Source of the DNA: Pinus tabuliformis
Lineage: Eukaryota; Streptophyta; Pinopsida; Pinales; Pinaceae
Reading direction: 5' to 3'
NCBI GenBank assembly: GCA_031772625.1
Contig: CM062815.1
Coordinates: 922,104,582-922,168,581, forward strand
Length of the DNA: 64,000 nt
The notes under the pieces were generated by a model. It saw nothing but the letters and a program-made list of their open reading frames with translations. It was not told the DNA's origin and made no database searches. The position numbers were made by a program, and so were the translations under genes. Below, one piece after another: positions 1-12,273 of this stretch (the first letter of the stretch is position 1; each line of letters opens with the position of its first letter).

Positions 1-304
1 CTCACAAAGACTTCAAATTTGAATTTCCTTAATTAATTAACTCAACTGAATTAATTAATTAATATTTCAAACTGCTGTTAAGACCAAAATTAATTTTACT
101 TCCTATAGATAGACTAGGGACTGCTATAATTAGGAAGGGACCCAGAAATGCTATTTCTAGACTTTATTTTTAGCAGTTTCACCTCTCACCCAATGTGGCT
201 AATGACCTAATTGGCCAAACTACTATTTTTAGACATGTTATTTTTAGCAGGTCTATTTTTAGCACATTCTAAATTTAGCATTTCTTGTTGCACACTTTTC
301 AACA
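1..304 (-). repeat. 3' LTR of copia-1 (partial)
   Basis: This stretch is collinear with 5140-5443. Both end with ttttcaaca in plus orientation, so the LTR starts TGTTGAAAAG on the element strand. The rest of the LTR (about 750 bp, judged from the 1055-bp 5' copy) lies to the left of the window. Confidence 0.93.
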
Positions 305-316
305 CTCCCTCTCAAC
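305..316 (-). other. Polypurine tract of copia-1
   Basis: On the minus strand this reads GTTGAGAGGGAG directly before the TGTTG start of the 3' LTR. A purine-rich plus-strand primer site at exactly this place is standard for copia elements. Confidence 0.85.
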
Positions 317-424
317 AAGAAAGGGATTATCAGCAACCCCAATCCTGTCTCTATGGAACTCAAACTTGCCCTTTGATAATTCCTTTGTCAAAATATCTGC
401 ATCCTGTTCCTCGATTGAAATATA

Positions 425-1936
425 CTACAACATCATGATCCTCTTGACCACACAATCCCATAGATGATGATAGCGGATATCTATATGCTTGGACCTGTCA
501 TGAAACACTGGATTCTCAGAGAGTTTAATGCAACTCTGATTATCACAATATATCACTGTCGGATCCATCATCTGACCAAACAATCCCACTAGGATCTTCC
601 GCATCCAGATGGCCTCACATGCAGCCTGACTTGCTGCCATGTACTCTGCCTCCGCTGAGCTAAGTGCAATTAATCTCTATTTCCAGCTATACCAAGAAAC
701 TACAGCTGACCCAAGGTTGAAGATCCCTCTAGAAGTGCTCTTCCTGTCTGATGGACTACCTGCCCAATCTGCATCTGTGAAGCCTTGGAGCTTCACTCCC
801 TCTATCCGCTTGTACCATAATCCATATTGTGTAGTGCCTTTGAGATATCTCAGCACATGCTTTTCCGCCTTCAAAAATAACTTGGTTGGCTAAACCATAG
901 CTTGACTCAGCTGGTTCATTGCAAAGCACAAATTTAGTCGTGTGTTCACTAGATACATGAGTGAACCCACAAGCTGTCGATAGATTGTAGAAGTTACTAC
1001 CTCACCTGAAGTAACATCCTCCTTCCTCCAATTACCTGCTAGATTAGTCTCCATGGGCTTGCACATATCCATGTGGAAGCGCCTCAGTATCTCATTGGCA
1101 TACTTGCCTTGAGAAACAAATACTTCCCCATCTCTCTGCCACATCTCCATGCCTAGAAAGTAGTGCATGAGGCCCATGTCCTTCATCTCAAACTCTCTTG
1201 CAAGATCCTTCTTGCAAGACTTGATCAACTCGTCATCACCTGTCAAAATCATATCATCGACATAAAATATAATAATGAATAGCTTACCATCTACAATGAT
1301 GTGGTAGAGGTTCTCATCCGCTTGACTCTTGGTGAAACCCAACCCAGTGAAATAGCTGTTGATCCTGGTATACCAAGCATGGGGTGCTTGCTTTAGCCCA
1401 TACAATGCTCACTTGAGCCGACACACATGTGACTCACGGTCGAAGGTCTCAAATCCTTATGGCTGCTCAATGTATACCTCTTCCTCAATCTCCCCATTGG
1501 GGAAAGCTGTCTTCACATCCATCTGATGGATCTTCCAACCCATCTGTGCTGATAGTGCTAGAATTGATCTGATCGATAAGTACCTTGCAACATGAGCAAA
1601 GGTCTCATCATAGTCAATCCCCTCAACCTGTGAGAAACCACGGGCAACAAATCTTGCCTTATGTTTCTCAATACTGCCATCAGCTGCCTGCTTTACCTTG
1701 TAAAGCCATCGGGAAGTAACCACTGACTTGTCCCCCGGTCTAGGAACAACATCCCATACACTATTCCTCATGATAGAATCATACTCATTTACCATCGCAT
1801 CCATCCAAACTGGCTGCTGCACTGCCTCCTCAAAAGAAGAAGGCTCGATCCCTACACACTCCCCAACCAGGGCCATGTAGCTAGTGTATCTATCGAGAGA
1901 TCTCCTCTGTCTACAATGAGAGGATGGCTGCCCCAC
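425..1936 (-). pseudogene. copia-1 reverse transcriptase and RNase H region
   Basis: Reverse transcriptase occupies about 890-1936. It begins with a segment containing DVVPRPGDKSVVTSRWLYKV and KHKARFVARGFSQVEG, the usual copia RT entry motif. It continues with MYGLKQAPHAWY and FYVDDMILTGDD, where YVDD is the polymerase active-site motif. RNase H lies at about 425-874, with the segment LQGFTDADWAGSPSDRKSTS and, nearer the 3' end, YCDNQSCIKLSENPVFHDRS. The region is broken more than once. The family is certain; activity is not expected. Confidence 0.93.
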
Positions 1937-1951
1937 ATTCTCTCTCGCATC

Positions 1952-3463
1952 CTACATCAATCTGTCAGCTTCCCGAGAGCGTTTCCACCCCTCTCTAGAA
2001 GACTCTCCAGTAGTGGTGATCTCCACCACTGGAATCTCTGCATGCGGCTGCTCCGCATCATCAGGAGGCTCCTCCTCCTTAGGAACTAGTAGTTCCTCAT
2101 CATCACCATGCAACTTGAGCTCCCTCTCAAGTGACTCTCGCATGGCTCGCTGCTCATCGAACTTCAGATCCCTACGCACTACTGTCCTCTGACTGGCAGG
2201 CAGAAACACCTGATAGTTGTGAGGTGTATCCGTATACCCCACAAGTATTCCCAACTCAGCTGTTGGGTCTAGCTTCTTCCGAGCATCTTTGGTCACATGA
2301 CAGTAAACTGGTGATCCAAAGATATGAAAGTGACTCACATCTGGCCGCTTCCCTGAAAAAGCCTCTATAGGTGTCTTCATCCCCAAAATATGATGAGGAC
2401 TTCTGTTCTGAAGATACATTGTTGTATTGCATGCCTCAGCCCACAGATGAAGTGGTAGGCTTTGGTCATGCAGCATCGCTCGAGCTGCTCCCACAATAGA
2501 TCTGTTCTTCCTTTCGGCCACCCCATTCTGTTGTGGGTTATGAGGTGCCGTGAGTTCCTGTTTAATTCCTTCTGAAGCACATAAGTCTTTAAACTGCTGG
2601 GAAACATACTCTCCATCGTTATCACTCCACAAGGCCTTTATCTTCCTCCCTGATTCTTTCTCTGCCAAAGCTTTGAACTCACAAAACTTCAAGAAGGTTT
2701 GATCCTTCTTTTGCATGAAGTAGATCCAACATCTACGAGAAAAATCATCTATAAAAATAACAAAGTACCTTTGCTTCGCGGTGGAGGCTGTAGAGAAGGG
2801 CCCACATACATCTGAATGAACTCGATCCAGAACTGCTCCTACTCTACCATCCCGATCATGAAAGGAAGCCTTCGCATACTTACCCAGAGTACAACCTTTG
2901 CATGTGCTTGTCTACTCCAGTTTGCACTTGGGTAATCCGGTAGAAATTTGTTGCATGATCTTCAAGGCCCCATGATGCAAGTGGCCCAGTCTTCTATGCC
3001 ATAACTCGCCAATGTCTTGGCCATGCACCTCTTCTACCTTGGAACTGAGAGCAGCACAATCTTCTACCTGTAACTTGTAGAGATTCTTAATTCGAATCCC
3101 AATCTGTTTGGTCTGTCCAGTGCCGATATGCCTTAGGAAAACCTTTCCCAAACTAAAGACTACATCATAGCCTTTATCCTCAAGCATAGCAATAGACACA
3201 AGATTCTTTTTTATCCCTTGTACATACATAACATTAGAAAGAGTGAGGGGAGAAAAATGCTCCCTCTGAAGCATAACCGTACCTCTACCCGAGAAACAGT
3301 GCTTTCCGTCATCGCCCATCTCGATCCATATCTGGAGATCCTTCTCCTCCAAAGTGCTAAAAAGATTCTTATCACCTGACATGTGGAAAGAAGATCCACT
3401 ATCCAAATACCAATCCCATGCTGGATGAAACAATGCATGCAATAAGTGAGAAATCCATCTCAA
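1952..3463 (-). pseudogene. copia-1 protease, GAG-pre-integrase and integrase region
   Basis: The aspartic protease signature WYLDSGSSFHMSG lies near 3380-3420. The GAG-pre-integrase stretch (ELWHRRLGHLHHGALKIM) follows near 2950-3015. The integrase core has WSDNDGEY, HNPQQNGVAERKNRSIVGAA and the copia C-terminal module containing HIFGSPVYCHV and LGILVGYTD, ending in an acidic spacer before the reverse transcriptase. This is the normal copia order. The region is broken in a few places. Confidence 0.92.
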
Positions 3464-3464
3464 A

Positions 3465-4280
3465 CTGTGAAGCTAGTGCATCACCATCAGATTCCTTGGA
3501 GGAACCTTTCTTCTTGGACTTCCTCTTTGGGAAATTATTAGCATAATGACCCAACTCATGATAATGAAAGCATCTCACCTTCGACTTGTCAAACTTATTC
3601 CCTCCTTGAGAAGACTTGGAATAGGATGCCTTCCCTTTCCCTTTCTTAGATTTAGAAGCTAAAGCCAAGTTCTCTTCATCATCATGTTTTGATGAAGAAC
3701 CTCCATCCCTAGTGCTCCATCTGATCTCCTCCTGCATCAAATCCGACCATATTCATTCCCAATCTGGCAGTTTGTCCCTTCCATTCATTGAGTCCTGGTA
3801 GCTATGCCAACTCTTAGGAAGGCCAAGGAGTGCTAGACTCACCATATCCTCATCAGTTGTAGTGACTCCTATGCTTGCAAGCTCATCTCTACAGGTGGTG
3901 AGCTTGTTCAAGAATGTAGAAATAGAGTCACCCTTCTCACACTTGATCTTTCGAAGCTTGTCCTTCAGTGCCAACTTCCTTTGATCACTGCTATTCTGAT
4001 ATAAATCTTTCAATGTTTTCCACATTGCAAACAGAGACTCCTTCCCATGGAGGCTTGAGACTATGTGATCTCGAACACCCTCTAAGAGAATTCTCCTAGC
4101 TCTAGCCACACACTTACCCCATTCCACCAACTCAGTCTTGTCAATAGGCTTAGGGACTTCTTGATCAATGAAATCCTTAAGACCATTATCTTCCAAAACT
4201 GCCTCCATGCGATCCTTCCAAGCTATATAGTTTGAGCTGCCATCAAGGGCATACTCAAGCCTCAAACCATTGAACGCCAT
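3465..4280 (-). pseudogene. copia-1 gag region with zinc knuckle
   Basis: The first methionine at 4280 begins MAFNGLRLEYALDGSSNYIA, followed by the copia gag helical region (WKTLKDLYQNSSDQRKLALK). A lysine-rich segment and a zinc knuckle with the CxxC.H spacing (CFHYHELGHYANNFP, near 3550-3590) follow. Gag forms the particle that packages the element RNA. The leader between primer site and gag start is under 100 bp. Confidence 0.9.
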
Positions 4281-4376
4281 CGATGAAATAGATGTGATAA
4301 GAACTTGAGATCTATATCAAGAATAAGAAACTTCGAATTCCTCCTGCTAGTATACTGTTCTTGCTTGATCACCTGT

Positions 4377-4388
4377 GCTCCGATACCA
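4377..4388 (-). other. Primer binding site of copia-1
   Basis: The minus strand reads TGGTATCGGAGC directly next to the inner end of the 5' LTR. It is one change away from TGGTATCAGAGC, the site copia elements use to pair with initiator tRNA-Met. Confidence 0.88.
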
Positions 4389-5443
4389 TGTAGAAATTTC
4401 ACCTGTAGAACAAACCGATATATGCAATGTCCTAAAGCATAATACTTGTTCTACTTCTACAAAACATTAAGCGGAAGCATAATCGAAATCAAGAGAAACA
4501 TCAAGTAGAAACATGCATAACTGATCAAGAGAATTAATCACACATAACACAAGATATATCCAGGCGAAAGCACCAGCGTAAAACCCCAACCATGTATTAT
4601 CAATCAAGTGGAAATCCTATTCACAATACAAGAACAATTAGCTCTCAAGCTATTCAGTTCTCAATGAACTATGAAGATATGTCTCATGAACCACCCAAGC
4701 CCTGTTAATATAGGCTTTCCCTATGGTCCTTACGTAGTTTGCTTAGGAAATAATAGCAAAAGCATATGCTATTAATTCCAACATACCAAAAAACAACCAA
4801 TGGTCCAACTATGTATTCCTTGAGAACACTAGTTCCTCAACCATGCAAAAACTACTTACTAGAAATAGTTAAGCATCTAATAGTACACTGTCGCACATCT
4901 GATCTCAACTGGGTCTCTAACAGAACTAACATGCAATAGTTATCCATGAGTGAATCCTTAGTTATCTAAAATAATAGTTGTCACATGCATGCAAGCATTA
5001 ACAAACTATATTTTATTATTTTAACAACTTTTTAAAATAATCTAACTGGACTTGACTACTTAGAACTAAGTCAACTGATTCTATCATTATAGAACTCATG
5101 CTTGTTCCCTCAATCAGTGGAGGAAACTCATGTGCATGCTCACAAAGAATTCAAATTCAAATTTCCTTAATTAATTAACTCAATTGAATTAATTAATTAA
5201 TATTTCAAACTGTTGTTAAGACCAAAATTAATTTTACTTCATATAGATAGACAAGGACTGCTATAAATAGGAAGGGACCCAAAAATTCTATTTTTAGACT
5301 TTCTATTTTTAGTAGTTTCACCTCTCACCCAATTTGGCCAATGACCTCACTGGCCAAACTGCTATTTTTAGACATGCTATTTTTAGCAGGTCTATTTTTA
5401 GCGCATTCTAAATTTAGCATTTCTTGTTGCACACTTTTCAACA
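4389..5443 (-). repeat. 5' LTR of copia-1
   Basis: The LTR is 1055 bp long, starts TGTTGAAAAG at 5443 and ends TTTCTACA at 4389 on the element strand. The outer end is fixed by comparison with 1-304 and the inner end by the adjoining primer site. Confidence 0.92.
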
Positions 5444-6850
5444 CTTTGATCCTGAGGGATTGTTGTTTCAAGGCTTATCTGTATTCTTGATACTTCCGCC
5501 TAGCCATTATAAAAAGGGACAGCGCTGGTAGCCCAAGGGACGGATATTATTGTCAATTTGTAGAACTTATTGTTGTAATCTTAACTTTGATCATCGACTC
5601 TCTTTGAAGAGCGATAGTTGTAACTTTGCCATTTATGATTAATATATAACTCAGTTGTTGTTCCATTATCTGATCCTGGAGTAACCGCAGCAATGCTTCC
5701 CTGGTGGCTAAGGGCCTAGCCCTAGTGGATCACTTTCTTCTTGTATCATTATTTTACGATTACAGTCATGTGTGGTTTGATTTCCTTTGCATTTCCTTAA
5801 CTTGCTTTATTCAGTAATCTTCTGTTTCTAAACATTTCATTGAATTGATCTGTTATATCGAAATCGTAATTGAATAGCAAGATTATTATTTACAACCAAA
5901 AATGTCATGTTGTTCATTCTGAAATAATATTGCACTGTCTAATTCAGATTATGTTGTTCATTTACAGATTGATATTGTTGTTCATTTACAGTTGCAATTG
6001 TTGTTCATTTAAGTATGGTTCACTTACAATTGCGATTGCTGTTCATTTGACTGTTGTTCAATTATAACTGCAATTGTCATTCCTTTATACCTGTGGTTAA
6101 TGTCCTGTATGCTAGAATAAGATTACTGATTCTATAGTTGCTGTGTGTTTACACTTAATTAAGTTTGATGTTCAATTTCTATAGATTTACTTAGGTTTGT
6201 TGTTCCTTTCTTAGATTGTCATTTAGATTCCTTTATTATTTGAAGATTACTATTCAATTTATTTCAGTTAAGATTGCTGCTTAATTCAATTCTGTAGATC
6301 AAGCTTTGTTGTTTGATCTTTTCAATAGAATTAGTTGTTGTTCCTTTTCTGTTAATCGAATTGTTATTTCCAGCATTTTCTTTAGTGTGGATAGAAAGAT
6401 CTACAACTGTAACGAACATTGACTATTACTGTCTAAGTTCTCAGATTGGAGATCTTTTCTGTGATTGATTTTCATTTACATCAGTTTACAGGGGAAAGAG
6501 TTATCATTACTGCATCCTTGACTGATGATTGTTGTAGTTTCTTGAGTGAATGATTTAGTTACAGAGCATTTAAGTTTCTTTCCATTACAATTAGATTTTG
6601 TTTCCAGCATTCATTTACTTTTTTAAGCACTATACTGTGAGCATTACTCTTGAACAAGTGACCGCCTCAGACTGAGTACATTCTTGAGATAAAAAATCGT
6701 GCCTGGATTGATAATTAATGTAGGGTAAGTAGGGGTTAAAAAGACTCCTTTTTATCACTCAACACCAGTCATTAGACTTCCACATTGCCTGTTGGGACGA
6801 CTCTATGAAATGCGTAGTTACCACAGTCATTGAGTCACCCCTGTCAGTGA
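5444..6850. other. Noncoding stretch, LTR-like at its left end
   Basis: No supported reading frame is present. A TATA-like box (tataaaaaggg, about 5510) is followed by DNA that reads like the transcribed part of an old LTR. Near 6793-6815 the text ttgggacgactctatg vaguely recalls Ty3 primer sites. With no partner LTR found in the window, this is only a possible promoter end of the F copy that follows. Confidence 0.35.
5890..6090. repeat. Diverged minisatellite, TTGTTGTTCATTTACA-type units
   Basis: Several imperfect units of roughly 25-30 bp repeat the text ttgttgttcatttaca followed by gttgcaattg or a variant. The copies differ by small indels and substitutions. Confidence 0.6.
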
Positions 6851-6879
6851 AAATTGCATAATTCCCCTCATCAGATGCT

Positions 6880-7860
6880 CAGGTTGCTGCTTGATCATGT
6901 TGTGAAGTTAGATTTTCCAGAGCCAATATTTGCTTGCCATGAGTGTCCTTTTTCTCCCACAGGTACCACACTCATGAAGAAATTCTCTCCAGTAGTCATT
7001 GTACCATGGCACCAAAGAGAGCTTCTTCAAGAGAGACCACTGAAATTAGTATTGGGGAAGTTATTGAGAAAGTGCCAATTTACTTTCCAATATATGCAGA
7101 CACTCAATCTTTTATATAAAATGAGTCAACACTAACTTGGCAGTAATCTAGTAAAAGGTCATGGAAAGAGGAAATTGTTGACATAATAAAGGGAGAATAA
7201 ATATGCAAAGTGGAAGAAGATTCAATCATCATGCAAGAAACTTTGACAACAAAAGAAAAATGAATCAGAGGACACAAAAAATAGAGTAGAGGAAGAGAGA
7301 AAAGTAGGTAGAAAAACTGAGATCGCAGCAAGAAGAAAAAGAACTGAAGGAAGAACGGGAGCCAAGGAGGAAAGAACATGAAGAGAAGAAAAATTAGGAA
7401 GAAGAACAAAGGAAAGGCACAATGACAGAGTAATCAGTGCCAATACATGTTGATGAGCCAGAATAGTCAGCAACTAAGGAAGAGAGTGAACAGAAGGAGG
7501 TTCCCTCACTGAGGCTAAAAAAAAGAACCAAGTCCACTAGATATTGATAGGTACATGGAGCAGCTAAGGCAGGAGGCCACTAGGGATGACTTGGAGCTAA
7601 GTGCACAAAACATGCAGAAGTACATTGATGGTCCTGTCATGGTCAACACCGTGATGCACATGCTTCAGGATGAGTTGGACACACGTTCCAAGACCATATA
7701 CCCAAAATATATGGAGGTAAGGGTTTGCTATCAGAAAGACACCATCAAGCAGTTTGGGGACATCATCGCACAGTACTAAGCATGGCATCAGTACGTGACC
7801 AAGAAGCATCAAGTGGAGGTTGTTGAATTTGTCTTTCCCCAAACTTCAGAGTCATAATGT
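6880..7860 (+). pseudogene. Unclassified F-family reading frame, short copy
   Basis: I do not recognise the family. The first methionine near 7004 is followed by a segment resembling the one that starts near 57940: both have a lysine/arginine-rich start and then xPxxFPIxxDTQ. A glutamate- and lysine-rich stretch (about 7200-7540) matches 59470-59700 in character. The last part reads through about 7555-7779. Compared with the copy at 57861-60456, the middle of about 1.4 kb is absent. The copy is heavily broken and looks like an old fossil of a repeat family, not a host gene. Confidence 0.5.
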
Positions 7861-9740
7861 TTTGTCCTGTTAGGTTGTCTCTAGATTATTTTATCTCACA
7901 TGGGTACATGTGGAAAATGTACATTATTTGTAAATATGTTGTAAGTGAAATTCCAAGTGTCACTTCTTAAATGTGAATAGTCACTATGTAATATAATGAG
8001 TTTTTGTAAAGAAGTTGAAGAGTTGTGAGGGTAGTCAAAGAGTCACAAAGGGTAATGTCAAGGGTCACCCCACCATTTTTTATAAATAGAGCCTCATAAC
8101 TCATAGAACGTTCTTTTGGGAGCCAAGCTTTTGGCTAGGCTTAGGCCTAGAGAAGGCTTGGGAGTATTGTGACTAGCCTTGGCTTCTCCACAGCGTTGAG
8201 CGAGTATACTTCTTTGAAGGAGAAGGTGTTCTTGACTGTAATGTTTCACTATTGGGCTAGAGGTTTTCAATTGTGTATGTAGGGATGGAACTTTCACTTA
8301 TAATAATAATAACTGAGCCAACACACTTTGATGCATATGTTATTATTGTAATTCGGCTATTCTGATTGCTTTAGCAATGTATGTTGTTTATATTACACAT
8401 TTTCTTATGAACTACTTTGTATGAAATTGTATGAATCTTGTTGAATGCGTGTTGTTGGATTAACCCATCACTTTGGTTTGTGGACTACTCCACATTTCAT
8501 CTTGTGATGTCATTCCACTCATGTGTTCCTTTCAAGTTACGTACTATTACAGGCTTCTAAGGGGAACACTTCCTTTTCCCCTCCATGTGTTAGAACCCCC
8601 ACGCATCTCACTTAACTCGCTACAAGGTCACACACTTTCTTCCGACCAAAGTCATCAAACTTATCTCTGCATGCTATCGCAGTCAAGGCACTACGTTACC
8701 ACCCACTTCTAGGACTCCTACTCCAAACATTCTAAGGTCTAGTTGGGACTTCTTACAAGGGAGATCCCCTGAATGTTTGCGGGTCCAGCACCGTCAACAC
8801 ATGTATAAAGGTTAAGGTTGTTCTAACTCCTCCCATGGTAAAACTTAAGGAAATTTTTAAAATTACCTTGTGTTATGTTGGTGCTAGAATAAATCACTTA
8901 TGTGGGCAACACCTAGTGACTAATAAGGAGGTTAGACCGAGAATTATAAGTGGGTGACATGTATTGAGATCTGTGTACATACACATGGGGTGGGATTTAT
9001 GACATAAAATCCTTGTACCATGCCTCAATATATTTATACTCGGCTTGGGACCCATGAAACTGTCTTTGGATATATGATGTTGCATTAGGATATATGTACC
9101 TATATACAATCATATCTATCTACATTGGGATGTGTGTCATTTTTGTTAGGATTCATGCACATCATTGGGACATATATCACTATTTTGAGATCTATGACAA
9201 CGCATTGGAAGATGACAATGACTCCACCACATGGATCATTCTTGGAGTGTTTGATTGTTTTTTTGGACCATTATTATCACATGTGTGGCTTATTGTTCAT
9301 AGTTAACCACACATGTGGGATTATTAAGGTTATTGGGGGGGTTACAGTTGGTTACAAGTTGTTGTGGTGATGGTTGTGACATTTAAATAATTTGTTGAGG
9401 GAGAACCTTTCCTATGGTACCACATGTACCATTTATCTTTAAACCATCACACTTAACACTGCACACTTGTGTCATGATGTCGTCACACTTTGGGACATCT
9501 TTCACTTGGAGATGCTTTATTCCTTGCCTTAGGAATATCGTTAGGGAGACATCCATTTTAGTTGACACCTTTTTAACCATGCACATAATTTTTGGAGGTG
9601 GCTAGCATGGTTCATTAGAGGGTGCACTTGTGGGGGAGCACACATGCGACTTTCTACCAATGATCACCACAAAGAAATCACTAAGGAAAAGAGCCAACAT
9701 CGTAAAATTTCAGGAAGCACCTCGAAAAGCATGAAAAAGG
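7861..9740. other. Noncoding, possible old LTR remnant
   Basis: No credible coding sequence is present. A TATA-like box in ttttttataaatagagcc (about 8077-8094) followed by promoter-like text to about 8300 resembles the U3-R junction of a plant LTR. No partner copy is visible, so this stays tentative. The rest is A+T-rich DNA with a diverged tandem repeat near 9000. Confidence 0.3.
8955..9210. repeat. Diverged tandem repeat, GGGATATATGACA-like units
   Basis: Motifs such as gggatttatgacat, ggatatatgatgttgcatt, gggatgtgtgtcat, gggacatatatcac and gagatctatgacaacgcatt recur about every 30-40 bp. Unit boundaries are unclear, which suggests an old array. Confidence 0.4.
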
Positions 9741-12273
9741 AAATCAAATTAAAACTAGGGGTAGGCGGGCCTTTTCTCTCTCTTCTAGGGGGCCACGTGG
9801 CAAAATATTATTGGATCCGATAAAGACATGGTGGCGCTGATGTCACCTTGACATGGCAATACGGAGGACACATGGTATGTTGATATGGCATTTTCAGGGG
9901 TCCTATGGGGGCATATTCAAGTGACATGTTCCCCCCTTAGGAAGAGACACATGGCACTGATGATGTCACCAGTTGGTGACCGACGATCGACGGTAGCAAC
10001 ACATTGTGCATCAAAATGGAATTCGTCGATAACAAACCTCCAATTGAGGGGCTCTAATACAGGGGTTGGCCCATGGTCACATAAAGTGCCAAAGAACTAG
10101 GGGCTAGGCATGAAGGGTAATCAACAATCACAACTTATGGAGTTCACACGAGTGGCATGGTTCAGAAATCATTGATGTGTTGATTGCAATTTCCATGTGG
10201 GCCCAATCGGTGATTGGCACTTGCAATGTTGCAAGGGTTGTCCAATGTAAATGTCAAGGATTTTTCCAATATGCGAGGTTTTGTTTAAACAAGGAATGAG
10301 TCTCTCAGACACATGTCCAAAGCGCTTAGCACCCAAGGAATAAGCACCTGGTCATAGCCCTTGGTCATATGATGAAAAAGTGGGAAGGGGCTCAAAGAAA
10401 AAGGGGCTAAAGTGGATCGGAAAACATTGTTCTGTGATGTCTTTAATACAAAATTCTCGAGCTAATAACTTCTCGATATTGGAATACAAGGCTCTAAAGA
10501 TGTAGTGGGTCTGCAACTGAGACATTTAAGAAGGTCATGGAGCATTTATAAATCAGCATGGGCTGACCCTATAAAGCCCCTCATGACAAGAAACTCGGGT
10601 CAACACAGACAGAGTAAATGAATGAATGGAAGCTTAGGAGGACTTAATGATTCAGCATGGAGCTCAATGCAGAGGGAAGATAAAGTACTGCCCAGACGAC
10701 CTCTATTTTTGTATCTGGCATGAAAATTGATAGTTTTATCACTCCCAACTCTAGAGAGCGAGTGATAAACAGTAAAGGTAGAATCTATGGAAACCAACTG
10801 AGTACCAGAGGAAGTAGATCATGACCAAGTAGTGACCTGAGCAAAGGCGATCCCAGAGATGGGCATGGAGATATTTTGCTAAAGTTTTCATCTGTTATTG
10901 ACTTGTTTTGTTATCATGTATTGTGTCACAATTTAATGAGGAAATTAATCTTTTGTAGTCATTTTTGGGCCACAAAGCCATCCTAGGCTGAGACAGTTAG
11001 TTGATCTGACAGTTGAGGCTGGGTAGAGATATTTTTTGTAACCACTGTTCAAATATCCCCTCTCCAGATAAATAGAGGGAAGAAACCCTTAACAAAGGTT
11101 CAGAATGTTTGGAAAGAAACTCCTGAGTGGATCCCTTTCTTGTTTCAAAAAGGAAATTGTATGAACACTGATGTATGCCCTCTATTAGATAATTTAATGG
11201 AAGAATTGTGGTGGTTCTAACTCATTGATTTGAAGTATGTTCTTCTCTCTTAGTATTTCCACATGTGTTTGACATTATCCTCAGATTGCATGTAAGTAGC
11301 AGCTAGATACAATCCCATTATATGCAGATTCATTTAAGTCAAGTCTTTGATAAAGAATGCATGTATTGATATGGTGACAAAGTCTTTAAAAGGTGCTCCA
11401 TGCATCTCAACATCTCATAAGCTTTTCATTTCTCCAATTTTCCTTGAAATCTAGAGATACAAAATTATTAAAGTCTAAGCTATGTTTTGATGGATTTTCT
11501 CTCTATTGTCTCCTACTATTCCATCTCCATTAACAATTGATTTGCTGCAAGTTTCAATCTCCTTTGGCCACCACTGTTTGATTATTACTCCCTGTGGAAT
11601 TTTTCACACATGCTACTTACATTGTGCTTTCATGAACAATTCTGAACCAATCCCATTCAAATTATTTGTGACAAAAAACATTAGTGTTGCAACCTCTCAA
11701 GATGAATCAGATAACACTACTTACGATGTACTAGGCACTAGTCTATAATCAACCTAGAGGCTGTCTCTAGGAGGATTTTCTTATCCCCTGAAGCATTGAT
11801 TCTACAGGTGCTAGAATTAACCACAACACCCCCATTGTATTAAGAGACTCTTTGTGTATATAAGGAAGGTGACTTCTCACTTTCCACTATTGGAAAATAT
11901 TGAAAGAGATTTGTCTATTCTTGCTTATATTTTGTATGTATTTTCTCGAAGGTATGTTCAAGGGTATATTGCAAGTAATTTTTTTTATTTTCAACTATTT
12001 TGGAGGAATGACCTACTACAAGGTTAGAGAAGGGAATCCTACTCCATTGAGAAGGTAATTGAGGTATAATGTTTATTGGCCAAATTCTTGTGATCATCTA
12101 CTTTTATTTCTCTTACATTGAGTATGGAAATCCTAGGGATCTACCATTTTACATTTGGCAAAACTTAGAGTTCATCTTATAATACTTGGGAATGGATTCT
12201 TAAGGGACCATACCCACCATCCATATTTGGGGTTTCAACTTGTTTAGCCAATCCTTACAAGACAATCCTCCTT
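9741..12273. other. Noncoding degenerate DNA
   Basis: No recognisable gene or complete element is seen. TATA-like texts lie near 11070 (gataaatagaggg) and 11855 (tgtatataagg), each within promoter-like surroundings, so old solo LTRs are possible. The right edge is the insertion site of element C, marked by tcctt. Confidence 0.3.

Larger units (their letters stand above)
1..5443 (-). mobile_element. Ty1/copia LTR retrotransposon (copia-1), 3' LTR cut by window edge
   Basis: Read on the minus strand the order is 5' LTR (4389-5443), primer site, gag, protease, integrase, reverse transcriptase, RNase H, polypurine tract, 3' LTR. Integrase before reverse transcriptase is diagnostic of Ty1/copia. 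The LTR pair matches over the visible 304 bp with about 19 substitutions and two small indels, near 6% divergence. The right flank begins ctttg, but the matching target duplication lies left of the window. Coding parts are broken in several places (roughly five or more), so it is a fossil that has kept all domains. The copia sublineage is not assigned. Confidence 0.95.

Noticed and set aside
5890-6090. A CRISPR array
   Set aside because: Units are diverged, unequal in length and without unique spacers. The surroundings are plant retroelement DNA.
7104-7473. Leucine- and phenylalanine-rich minus-strand frames resembling membrane proteins
   Set aside because: They are the complement of the lysine/glutamate-rich F-family stretch; purine-rich coding gives spurious hydrophobic frames opposite.
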